DNA from: Terrimesophilobacter sp964651535 | GTDB lineage: Bacteria > Actinomycetota > Actinomycetes > Actinomycetales > Microbacteriaceae | Length of the DNA: 64,000 nucleotides | Reading direction: 5' to 3' | Assembly: GCA_964651535.1 (NCBI GenBank) | Contig: CAZYYE010000001.1 | Coordinates: forward strand, 1,054,001-1,118,000 | In this document: positions 34,466 through 42,371 of the stretch, in pieces | Layout of the letters: each line of letters starts with the position of its first letter | How positions within the stretch are numbered: the stretch's first letter is position 1 | Notes under the pieces: model-generated | The model's database searches: none | What the model was told of the DNA's origin: nothing | Seen by the model: only the letters and a program-made list of their open reading frames with translations | Translations under genes and position numbers: made by a program

Positions 34466-35614
34466 ATGCTACCGGCCAAGAATTCAGGACGGCCGAGCCT
34501 TGCCGATGTTCTTCCGAGTTGCCTCGAGGCTGTTCTCGGGACGTCGAACTCGCTGGCTCTGCCGCCCGTCGATCGGGCCATCGTCGTGCTCGTGGACGGC
34601 CTCGGTGTTTCGTCTCTCCGTGCACGCGCCGGGCATGCGAGGACCATGGCGAAGGCGCTCTCGAAGACAGCGCTCGCTGCAGCGGGATTTCCGACCACGA
34701 CCGCATCGAATCTCGCCACGCTCACCACGGGCGAGCACCCCGGAATTCACGGACTCGTCGGATACACCGTGCTCGACGCGGCGAATGATCGCGTCGTCAA
34801 CCAGCTCACTGGATGGGATGATCGCCTCGACCCAGCGACGTGGCAGAGATCTCCCACGGTGTTCGAACGGGCAGCGGAACGGGGAATCCCCGCTGTCGTC
34901 GTCGCCCAGGAACGCTACCGGGAATCGGGGTTCACGCGCGCGGTTCTGCGGGGTGCAGCGTATGTTTCCGGCAAGTCCATTCCCGAGCGGTTCGCGGCAG
35001 CCAGGCAAGCTCTCGATGACATGCACCGCGGAATCGTCTACCTCTATATTCCGGAACTCGACCAGGCCGCGCATGCACACGGCTGGGCGTCGACGCAGTG
35101 GACGGACGCGCTGGAAACCGTAGACGCCGAACTGGCTCGTTTCGCACCGGAGCTGCACAGCCGCGAGGGCCTGCTGCTCACCGCAGACCACGGTGTTCTT
35201 GACGTTCCCGCAACTTCTCACATCCTGTTCGGGGAGGACTCAGCGCTCGTCGACGGCATCCGCTTCGTCGCCGGCGAACCGCGATGCCTTCAGCTGCATT
35301 TCGAGCCTGACGCGAGCGCAGAGGTTCGGAAAACGATTCTCGAACGTTGGAGGACTGCGGAGGGGGGAAGGGCCAGCGTCGTTTCCAGGGATGAGGCTAT
35401 TGGCGCGGGGTGGTTCGGCCCGAGGGTTGACGACGCAGTCGTACCGCGCATCGGCGACATTCTCGTGGCTGCCCGACGCGCGATTGCCTACTACGACGTT
35501 CGAGCGGAGTCGCAGGCCGGCAGGCTCATGATCGGGCAGCACGGTTCGTTCTCGCCAGAGGAAACGACAGTACCGTTGCTGAGATTCGGTGCGTTCAGCT
35601 CTCGGACTGGCTAG
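34466..35614 (+). CDS. Alkaline-phosphatase-fold phosphodiesterase/nucleotide pyrophosphatase
   Basis: A 382-residue protein of the type I phosphodiesterase/nucleotide pyrophosphatase family. Metal-site motifs: the first Asp in VVLVDGLGVSSL, the Thr nucleophile region FPTTTASNLATLTTGEHPGIHG, DQAAHAHGW (Asp and His), and LLTADHGVLDVP (Asp-His). No signal peptide is seen, so it is probably cytosolic. The natural substrate is unknown. It starts 12 bases from the divergent parC start, so both promoters must lie within or overlap coding sequence. In many Microbacteriaceae this gene accompanies sepH and dut, which follow here, sepH on the opposite strand. Confidence 0.9.
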   Translation: MLPAKNSGRPSLADVLPSCLEAVLGTSNSLALPPVDRAIVVLVDGLGVSSLRARAGHARTMAKALSKTALAAAGFPTTTASNLATLTTGEHPGIHGLVGYTVLDAANDRVVNQLTGWDDRLDPATWQRSPTVFERAAERGIPAVVVAQERYRESGFTRAVLRGAAYVSGKSIPERFAAARQALDDMHRGIVYLYIPELDQAAHAHGWASTQWTDALETVDAELARFAPELHSREGLLLTADHGVLDVPATSHILFGEDSALVDGIRFVAGEPRCLQLHFEPDASAEVRKTILERWRTAEGGRASVVSRDEAIGAGWFGPRVDDAVVPRIGDILVAARRAIAYYDVRAESQAGRLMIGQHGSFSPEETTVPLLRFGAFSSRTG

Positions 35615-35640
35615 GCGAAGTTTGGCTCATCGGGGTTCGG

Positions 35641-36720
35641 CTACGCCGGGTCGTCGTCCGACCTCGCGCCGAAGACGATCTCATCCCAGCTCGGCATAGC
35701 GGCACGACCGCGTTTGGACGACTTCTGCGACAGATTGTGGACGGGCCTGGGCGGCGAACCCATGCTGTCCGGTTCATCATCGAAATCGGTGAGAGGAATG
35801 TCGACGAGCCGAATGGAACCCGTGGAGGGATGATCCGCCATCGCGTCGGCGTCGTCGTCGTAGTGCGCGACTTCCCGCTCCCCTCGGCGGCGGCGCAGCG
35901 CTTCCAAAAGGTCTGCGGTCTGGTTCGACGGCGACTCCTGGGCGTTGTCGTCCTGAATCGCCGGAGCGGCCGCGACTTGGGGCAGCGTGTCCATCAACGA
36001 CGTATCGCGTTCGGAATCCTCCTGGAGCGCGACCCCGACGGGAGGTGCCCCGCGCAATTCGGATACTTCCTGATCGATGAATGCCCCGCTGTCGAATCGC
36101 GAGTTGTCCGCGACTCGGTCGCGACCGTCGACAGCTCTCAAACGGGGAATGAGCGTACCCGTCAGGTCGCCTTGCCGGGACAGCGTTTCCGCCTCGTTGT
36201 TGAGTGGAGCGAGCGCGGCCTTGCGGGGATCGAAACGCCACCGCGCGTCATGATCGATGTGCTCGGAGGTGAAGGACAATTTGACGACCCAGCCGTGGCC
36301 ATCCTCCTTCCAGCTGGCCCATCGCTCGCCTGTCGCGTTCAGTCCTCGCAGCCGGGCGAGAATCGCGGACCCGAATGTTTCGCTGGAGTCCCCGAATTCG
36401 GTGTCCATCGCGGTGTGAACGGGGACCGCGAGTGCAGATTCGATGACGAATTCGCGCTCCGCGAGAATCGGGCCTTCGAAGCGCTGGATGTACTCGAGCG
36501 ACGCGCCCGTGATCGAGGCGACATCCTGAGCGGACATTCCGGAACGGATGTGGGCCTGAATCTCTCTGGGTGCCAGTCGCGGCGAGGTTCCCGGCGCCGA
36601 CGCGGCCTGCCGCAATTGCTGAGCGAGCGCCTCGTCGACCGCGATGCGAAACCGTTCGCCAGCGTCCGAGGAGACGAGGAGCGCGCCATCTTCGACACCG
36701 ATGACTCTCAAGTCCTCCAT
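35641..36720 (-). CDS. sepH: Septation protein SepH (DUF3071)
   Basis: 359 residues. The N-terminal DUF3071 domain (1-170) begins MEDLRVIGVEDGALLVSSDAG and includes a helix-turn-helix-like part (APREIQAHIRSGMSAQDVA). The C-terminal half is acidic and low in complexity, ending SKRGRAAMPSWDEIVFGAR, a conserved tail. SepH in Streptomyces and mycobacteria binds FtsZ and helps start division; the assignment rests on this domain. The ATG at 36720 is preferred over an upstream extension because AAGAGG lies 7 bases before it and it is the family start. It is divergent from DUF4193. The gene order sepH, DUF4193, DUF3093, dut, DUF3710, DUF3159 is a conserved actinobacterial block. Confidence 0.92.
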   Translation of the reverse strand: MEDLRVIGVEDGALLVSSDAGERFRIAVDEALAQQLRQAASAPGTSPRLAPREIQAHIRSGMSAQDVASITGASLEYIQRFEGPILAEREFVIESALAVPVHTAMDTEFGDSSETFGSAILARLRGLNATGERWASWKEDGHGWVVKLSFTSEHIDHDARWRFDPRKAALAPLNNEAETLSRQGDLTGTLIPRLRAVDGRDRVADNSRFDSGAFIDQEVSELRGAPPVGVALQEDSERDTSLMDTLPQVAAAPAIQDDNAQESPSNQTADLLEALRRRRGEREVAHYDDDADAMADHPSTGSIRLVDIPLTDFDDEPDSMGSPPRPVHNLSQKSSKRGRAAMPSWDEIVFGARSDDDPA

Positions 36721-36921
36721 GAGCATGCCTCTTCCACATCGTGAGATTGCCTTTAGGGTGCCATGAAACACGTGGCGGATCAGGGAATACCGCGGGCGTG
36801 CCGGAAGTTCAATCTGGGGTGTTGATGTGAGTGTCTGCGGGCAGTTTGCTATTGACATTCAATTGATGCAAACTACCCCCGCCGATTTCGATAAAAGACG
36901 ACAACCGAGAAGTGGATACGA

Positions 36922-37215
36922 ATGGCAACCGACTATGACGCGCCGCGCAAGACCGACGACGATTCGGAGTCGATTGAGGCGTTGAAGGAACGAGTTCCGG
37001 ACAAAATGTCCGGGGTCGTTGACGTCGATGACTCCGACAACCCCGGCGGATTTGAACTGCCCGGCGCGGATCTTTCCGACCTCGACCTGGACGTGGTTGT
37101 CCTGCCGGCCCAGGCGGACGAGTTCACGTGCGTGAACTGCTTCCTGGTGAAGCATCGCTCGCAAATCGACCACGAAGAAAAGCTCGGACCGATTTGCCTC
37201 GAATGTGCGAATTGA
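36922..37215 (+). CDS. DUF4193 small zinc-ribbon-like protein
   Basis: 97 residues, strongly acidic in the first two thirds. It ends in a likely zinc-binding four-Cys arrangement: EFTCVNCFLVKHRSQ and GPICLECAN. DUF4193 is restricted to actinobacteria, with no proven function. GAGAAG is about 9 bases before the ATG. The 200 bases separating it from sepH should hold the promoter; a TTGACA at 36852-36857 lacks a convincing -10 partner. It is convergent with DUF3093. Confidence 0.88.
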   Translation: MATDYDAPRKTDDDSESIEALKERVPDKMSGVVDVDDSDNPGGFELPGADLSDLDLDVVVLPAQADEFTCVNCFLVKHRSQIDHEEKLGPICLECAN

Positions 37216-37222
37216 ACGGGTT

Positions 37223-37672
37223 TCACCGCGCCTGAGCCGGCCGCTGCATCACCGCGGCGGCGAGCTTCTCCGGATGCCGCGAGGATACGAGCCAGTACGG
37301 CGTCGGATCCTGCGGGTCCTTGATTTCGATCTTCACGACGGGACCGATCCACCCGCGAATTAGCAACCACGCGCGTGCATCCAGGTTGCGCCCCCGTTCG
37401 AGCGTCGATTCCGGCTCGCGAAAAGCGCGCGCTTCGCCCGCAAGGCTGAGCGGCAGCGTTGCGCGGCCCGCCGTGAACGTGGTGTCCGTCACGACGATCG
37501 TGGGCGAGGCGAGAATGAGTATTCCGACGCATCCGGCATACAGAACCGCGGCAACCGCAATGCCCACTGTGACGCTGATGGGTAGGAACACTAGAAGGCT
37601 CGCCGGAATGACCAGAGCCATCGCGAGGTAGAGCCAGGCGGAGGCCCACAGTCGTTCGCGGTAAACAGTCAT
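37223..37672 (-). CDS. DUF3093 membrane protein
   Basis: 149 residues. Two adjacent membrane helices near the N-terminus (about 12-32 and 35-56) are followed by a soluble domain with conserved blocks SLAGEARAFREPEST, RGRNLDARAWLLIRGW and PTPYWLVSSRHPEKLAAAV. This matches DUF3093, an actinobacterial family of unknown role that is almost always next to dut, as here (divergent, about 50 bases apart). The soluble part resembles a PH-like fold, but this is a guess. Confidence 0.88.
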   Translation of the reverse strand: MTVYRERLWASAWLYLAMALVIPASLLVFLPISVTVGIAVAAVLYAGCVGILILASPTIVVTDTTFTAGRATLPLSLAGEARAFREPESTLERGRNLDARAWLLIRGWIGPVVKIEIKDPQDPTPYWLVSSRHPEKLAAAVMQRPAQAR

Positions 37673-37721
37673 ACCCCTATTCGACCAGACTTTCCGACGC
37701 CCTCTGCACTAACCTCGAATC

Positions 37722-38186
37722 GTGATGGACGACGTGCACGTGCTGATTGTGGGAACGAAGGTTCCCGAGTATGCGCACCCCGGCGACGCGGGGGCAGACT
37801 TGGCGGCGGCCGAAGCGGTCGTGCTGGGTCCCGGCGAACGAGCGACGGTGGGGACCGGGGTGTCCATTGCCCTCCCGGATGGCTTTGTCGGATTCGTCGT
37901 CCCACGCAGCGGACTGGCCGCGCGGCACGGCATCACGATCGTGAACAGCCCGGGAACGGTCGATGCAGGATACCGAGGCGAAATTCGAGTGACGATTCTG
38001 AATACGGACAGCTCGGAGTCGTATTCTGTTGCGGTCGGAGATCGAATCGCCCAATTGATCGTTATGCCGGTGTCGCGAGCGAGGTTCACCCCGGTAGGCT
38101 CGCTCCCCGGGAGCCATCGCGGGAATTCGGGTTTCGGCTCGACCGGTAAAGGAGATTCGGATGGTCAGAGTGCCGACGGATCATAG
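37722..38186 (+). CDS. dut: dUTP diphosphatase
   Basis: 154 residues, a homotrimeric dUTPase that converts dUTP to dUMP, keeping uracil out of DNA and feeding thymidylate synthesis. All five motifs are present in order: HPGDAGADL, PRSGLAARHG, GTVDAGYRGEI, GDRIAQLIV, and the C-terminal RGNSGFGSTG that closes over the active site. The start is a GTG at 37722 or the ATG one codon later. DUF3710 follows after 15 bases, and DUF3159 overlaps that gene by one base, so the three form an operon. Confidence 0.97.
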   Translation: MMDDVHVLIVGTKVPEYAHPGDAGADLAAAEAVVLGPGERATVGTGVSIALPDGFVGFVVPRSGLAARHGITIVNSPGTVDAGYRGEIRVTILNTDSSESYSVAVGDRIAQLIVMPVSRARFTPVGSLPGSHRGNSGFGSTGKGDSDGQSADGS

Positions 38187-38201
38187 GCAGGAGCACACGG
38201 C

Positions 38202-38843
38202 GTGAACGATGTACAGGATGCGGCAACCGATGGCCAGGACGAACAAAACCAGGCGAAGTCCGGCCCTGCGGACCGTGAAACGGCCGGCCCTTTCGACGAG
38301 TCCGAAGCCAATGCGGTTCGCCCCTACGTCAACCTTGGCGGAGTGAAGATCCTGCCGCGCGAGGGTCTCCAATTGCGTTTGGAGGTTGAGGAGAGCACGC
38401 AGCGAGTCGTCGCGGTCGGTCTTGACTACGCGGGATCCACGCTGCAGGTGCAGCCGTTCGCGGCCCCGCGGTCGACGGGGCTCTGGCACGAGATTCGACA
38501 CCAGATCGCCGACCAGATCGCGAAGCAGGGCGGAACCACGAAGTTGTCCATCGGCCCCTTCGGTCCCGAACTGCTCGCGGAGATTCCGGCGACCGCCCCT
38601 GGACAGCCTGGTGCGCGCCGGTTCGCGAGGTTCATCGGCGTCGACGGTCCCAAGTGGTTCCTTCGTGGGGTCATCGCGGGGGATGCTGTCACGAACCCCG
38701 ATGCCGCCGCGAAGGTCGAGGACCTGTTCCGCAGCATCGTGGTGGTTCGCGGCACGACCCCCATGCCGCCTCGCGATCTCATTCCGCTCGCCGTTCCGCA
38801 ATCCAGCACCGGTCCGGTCAGCTCCGGCCCGCTCGAGGTGTGA
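38202..38843 (+). CDS. DUF3710 protein
   Basis: 213 residues, soluble, of the actinobacterial DUF3710 family with no known function. An acidic N-terminus (residues 1-35) precedes a conserved globular part: YVNLGGVKILPREGLQLRLE, STLQVQPFAAPRSTGLW, FGPELLAEIPATAPGQPGA, FIGVDGPKWFLRGVIAGDA and a final helix FRSIVVVRGTTPMPPRDL. A GTG start with GGAG 9 bases upstream. Located between dut and DUF3159, its usual position. Confidence 0.9.
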   Translation: MNDVQDAATDGQDEQNQAKSGPADRETAGPFDESEANAVRPYVNLGGVKILPREGLQLRLEVEESTQRVVAVGLDYAGSTLQVQPFAAPRSTGLWHEIRHQIADQIAKQGGTTKLSIGPFGPELLAEIPATAPGQPGARRFARFIGVDGPKWFLRGVIAGDAVTNPDAAAKVEDLFRSIVVVRGTTPMPPRDLIPLAVPQSSTGPVSSGPLEV

Positions 38844-39580
38844 TGTCTCCCGCGCCCAAAGGAGACGCGAACGACGATTCGGGCCAGGATGAATCGCTCC
38901 GTGAGGCGTTGCGTTCTGCGGTCGGCAAAGCGGGCATTGGCCAGGTAGCTCCCGGCGAGGTGCCCACCGGTTCGTCGCTGCTGCGTGCCGTCGGAGGCGT
39001 TCGCGGCCTCGTCGAGGCGATCCTGCCCGGGCTGGGTTTTCTCATCGTGTATGCGGTCACGCGCGAAGTCCTGCCTTCCGTGATCGCGCCCGTCGCTCTC
39101 GCTGTGCTTTTCGTCATCGTCCGGCTCGTGTCCCGAACGCCGGCGACGCAGGCGTTTGCCGGAGTTTTCGGCATCGCCCTCTCTGCGGGTCTCGCGTTGT
39201 TCACCGGGCGGGCCGAGGACAATTTCGCGCTGGGTCTCGTCATCAACGTGGTCTCGGTCGTTGTGCTCCTGGTCAGCCTGGCGGTGCGCTGGCCGCTCAT
39301 CGGCCTCATAGCGGGAGTGCTCACGAATGAGCTCACCGAGTGGCGAAAGCACAAGGCGAAAAGGCGCGTGCTCACGATCGCGACGTGGCTGTGGGTGGGC
39401 GTGTTCTCGCTGCGACTGGCCGTGCAGGCTCCGTTGTACTTCACCCAGCAGACGGAACTCCTCGCGGGGATGAAGCTGCTCATGGGAGTTCCCTTGTACG
39501 CCGCCATGCTGTGGGTGACGTGGCTGCTCGTCACATCGGTGTACAGGCGTGCTGGCGAGCCGCCACCACCGTCGACGTAG
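38843..39580 (+). CDS. DUF3159 membrane protein
   Basis: 245 residues with about five or six membrane helices starting near residue 55 (GLVEAILPGLGFLIVYAVT). A conserved cytosolic loop WRKHKAKRRVLTIATW and a late FSLRLAVQAPLYF match DUF3159, an actinobacterial family. No transport or enzymatic function is established. The start ATG overlaps the DUF3710 stop (TGATG); the first 40 residues are acidic and probably cytosolic. It ends 69 bases before acnA, and the gap holds a perfect palindrome. Confidence 0.9.
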   Translation: MSPAPKGDANDDSGQDESLREALRSAVGKAGIGQVAPGEVPTGSSLLRAVGGVRGLVEAILPGLGFLIVYAVTREVLPSVIAPVALAVLFVIVRLVSRTPATQAFAGVFGIALSAGLALFTGRAEDNFALGLVINVVSVVVLLVSLAVRWPLIGLIAGVLTNELTEWRKHKAKRRVLTIATWLWVGVFSLRLAVQAPLYFTQQTELLAGMKLLMGVPLYAAMLWVTWLLVTSVYRRAGEPPPPST

Positions 39581-39592
39581 AAGTGGTATATT

Positions 39593-39610
39593 TATCTTGA
39601 TATCAAGATA
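39593..39610. promoter_or_regulatory. Perfect 18-base palindrome upstream of acnA, likely operator
   Basis: TATCTTGATATCAAGATA is its own reverse complement over all 18 bases. It ends 39 bases before the acnA ATG in an otherwise GC-rich region and lies where a promoter is expected. Size and symmetry fit a dimeric winged-helix (MarR-type) or TetR-type repressor. The regulator is not in the window. Confidence 0.7.
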
Positions 39611-39649
39611 GTTTTTGTACAGCAGTACGGCGATCAGAGGAGACACGGG

Positions 39650-42358
39650 ATGTCCGCAGTGAACAGTTTCGGGGCCGAGGACACACTGACGGTCGGCGGC
39701 AAGGATTACCGCGTCTACCGAATTAACGCTGTGCCCGGCCACGAGAAGCTCCCGTTCAGCCTGAAAGTGCTGCTGGAGAACCAGTTGCGCACCGAAGACG
39801 GCAAGAATGTGACGGCCACTCAGATCACTGCTCTTGGTTCCTGGAAACCGGAAGCCGAGCCCGATACCGAAATCCAGTTCACGCCGGCCCGCGTCATCAT
39901 GCAGGACTTCACCGGGGTGCCGTGCATCGTCGACCTCGCCACCATGCGCGAGGCCGTGGCTGAGCTCGGGGGAGACCCGAAAAAGATCAACCCGCTCGCA
40001 CCGGCGGAAATGGTCATCGACCACTCCGTGATCGCCGACCTGTTCGGCACGGAAAACGCGTTCGAGCGCAATGTGGAGATCGAGTACGAACGCAACGGAG
40101 AGCGTTACCAGTTCCTGCGCTGGGGGCAGACCGCGTTCGACGACTTCAAGGTCGTACCTCCCGGCACGGGAATCGTGCACCAGGTCAACATCGAGTACCT
40201 CGCGCGCGTCACAATGACGCGCGAAGTCGGCGGTGTGCTCCACGCGTACCCGGATACGCTCGTCGGCACCGACTCCCACACCACGATGGTCAACGGCCTC
40301 GGCGTCCTCGGCTGGGGCGTCGGCGGCATCGAAGCCGAGGCGGCCATGCTCGGCCAGCCGGTCTCGATGCTCATCCCCAAGGTCGTCGGGTTCAAGCTCA
40401 GCGGATCGATCCCCACGGGCGTGACGGCGACGGACGTCGTGCTCACGATTACGCAAATGCTCCGCGCCCACGGCGTCGTGGGCAAATTCGTGGAGTTCTA
40501 CGGTGCGGGAGTTGCCCAGGTCCCTCTCGCGAACCGGGCGACGATCGGCAATATGAGCCCCGAGTTCGGATCCACCGCCGCGATGTTCCCGATCGATCAG
40601 GTCACGCTCGACTACTTGCGGCTCACGGGCCGAAGCGAGGAGCAGATCGAACTCGTCGAAGCGTATTCGAAGCTGCAGGGCTTGTGGCACGACGCGAGCC
40701 GCGAACCGGAATTCAGCGAGTACCTTGAGCTCGACCTCGGGAGCGTCGTCCCCTCGATCGCCGGGCCCAAGCGGCCCCAGGACCGCGTCGAACTCACGAA
40801 GGCCAAGAGCCAGTTCGAGAGGGACCTCGACGCCTACGTGTCCGGTTCCCACTCGAATCCCGCCGCCGTCGCGCTCAAGGACGGCCGTGAATTCACGGTG
40901 GATCACGGCGCTGTCGCGATCGCCGCGATCACGTCCTGCACGAACACGTCCAACCCCTCTGTCATGCTCGCGGCCGGATTGCTCGCCCGCAACGCGTCGA
41001 GGAAGGGGCTGAAGTCCAAGCCCTGGGTGAAGACCACGCTCGCGCCCGGGTCCAAGGTCGTCACCGACTACTACGAGAAGGCCGGGTTGAACGGCTACCT
41101 CGAAGATCTCGGCTTCTACCTCGTCGGCTACGGCTGCACGACGTGCATCGGAAACTCCGGACCGCTCGAGGACGAAATCTCGGCAGCGGTGAACCAGAAC
41201 GACCTCGCCGTAACTGCTGTGCTCTCCGGCAACCGGAACTTCGAGGGACGCATCAACCCCGACGTGAAGATGAACTACCTCGCGAGCCCACCGCTCGTGA
41301 TCGCTTACGCGCTTGCCGGCTCGATGGACTTCGACTTCGACGCCCAGCCGCTCGGTCAGGGCACTGATGGCGAGGATGTGTACCTCAAGGACATCTGGCC
41401 GGATGCCGCCGAAGTTCAAAAAACGATCGACGACTCGATCGACAGCTCGATGTTCGTCACCCAGTACGCCGGCGTTTTCGACGGCGACGAACGTTGGACC
41501 TCGCTGCCGACGCCTGCGGGCGACGTGTTCGAGTGGGATGAAGCCTCCACGTATGTGCGCAAGCCGCCGTACTTCGACGGGATGACGATGGAACTCACGC
41601 CGGTCACCGACATCTCGGGTGCTCGCGTTCTGGCCACACTCGGTGACTCCGTGACTACCGACCACATCAGCCCGGCGGGGAGCATCAAGTCCGACAGCCC
41701 GGCGGGCCAGTACCTCACCGCCCACGGGATCGACCGGAAGGATTTCAACTCCTACGGATCGCGCCGTGGAAACCACGAGGTCATGATCCGCGGTACATTC
41801 GCGAACATCCGCTTGCGCAACCAGTTGCTCGCGAGCGAGAACGACGGCTCAGGGGTTGAGGGCGGTTACACGCGCGACTTCACGCAGCAGGGCGGCCCGC
41901 AGTCGTTCATCTACGACGCGAGTCAGAATTATCAGGCCGCTGGGACGCCGCTCGTGGTGCTTGCCGGCAAGGAGTACGGTTCCGGGTCCAGTCGCGACTG
42001 GGCGGCCAAGGGGACGAGCCTGTTGGGCGTCCGCGCCGTGATTGCCGAAAGCTTCGAGCGCATTCACCGGTCGAACCTGATCGGCATGGGAGTGGTTCCA
42101 CTCCAGTTCCCCGCAAGCCTGAGCTGGGCTTCACTCGGGCTTGATGGTACGGAAATGATCAGCATCTCGGGGCTCGAAGCGCTCAACGAGGGCTCGACGC
42201 CGAAAACGGTGCGAGTGCGTGCCGAGCCGACCGCCCATTCTGCCCCCGGCCGCAGTCCCGTTGAGTTCGATGCCGTCGTGCGCATCGACACGCCCGGTGA
42301 AGCCGACTACTACCGCAACGGCGGAATCCTGCAGTACGTGCTGAGGAGTCTCGTTTAG
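39650..42358 (+). CDS. acnA: Aconitate hydratase A
   Basis: 902 residues, monomeric 4Fe-4S aconitase that interconverts citrate and isocitrate in the TCA cycle. Cluster ligands: Cys430 in SCTNTSNPSVM and Cys496/Cys499 in GCTTCIGNSGPL. Active-site and swivel-domain signatures: VGTDSHTTMVNGLGVLGWG, GDSVTTDHISPAGSI, YGSRRGNHEVMIRGTF and GKEYGSGSSRDWAAKG. An AGAGGAG site precedes the ATG. It is transcribed alone; the next gene is convergent. The operator-like palindrome upstream suggests dedicated control, as is usual for aconitase in actinobacteria. Confidence 0.97.
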   Translation: MSAVNSFGAEDTLTVGGKDYRVYRINAVPGHEKLPFSLKVLLENQLRTEDGKNVTATQITALGSWKPEAEPDTEIQFTPARVIMQDFTGVPCIVDLATMREAVAELGGDPKKINPLAPAEMVIDHSVIADLFGTENAFERNVEIEYERNGERYQFLRWGQTAFDDFKVVPPGTGIVHQVNIEYLARVTMTREVGGVLHAYPDTLVGTDSHTTMVNGLGVLGWGVGGIEAEAAMLGQPVSMLIPKVVGFKLSGSIPTGVTATDVVLTITQMLRAHGVVGKFVEFYGAGVAQVPLANRATIGNMSPEFGSTAAMFPIDQVTLDYLRLTGRSEEQIELVEAYSKLQGLWHDASREPEFSEYLELDLGSVVPSIAGPKRPQDRVELTKAKSQFERDLDAYVSGSHSNPAAVALKDGREFTVDHGAVAIAAITSCTNTSNPSVMLAAGLLARNASRKGLKSKPWVKTTLAPGSKVVTDYYEKAGLNGYLEDLGFYLVGYGCTTCIGNSGPLEDEISAAVNQNDLAVTAVLSGNRNFEGRINPDVKMNYLASPPLVIAYALAGSMDFDFDAQPLGQGTDGEDVYLKDIWPDAAEVQKTIDDSIDSSMFVTQYAGVFDGDERWTSLPTPAGDVFEWDEASTYVRKPPYFDGMTMELTPVTDISGARVLATLGDSVTTDHISPAGSIKSDSPAGQYLTAHGIDRKDFNSYGSRRGNHEVMIRGTFANIRLRNQLLASENDGSGVEGGYTRDFTQQGGPQSFIYDASQNYQAAGTPLVVLAGKEYGSGSSRDWAAKGTSLLGVRAVIAESFERIHRSNLIGMGVVPLQFPASLSWASLGLDGTEMISISGLEALNEGSTPKTVRVRAEPTAHSAPGRSPVEFDAVVRIDTPGEADYYRNGGILQYVLRSLV

Positions 42359-42371
42359 GCGCAGTGCACCG

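Noticed and set aside
36852..36857. TTGACA as -35 box for DUF4193
   Set aside because: No -10-like hexamer is found at 16-18 bases, so it is not listed as a promoter.
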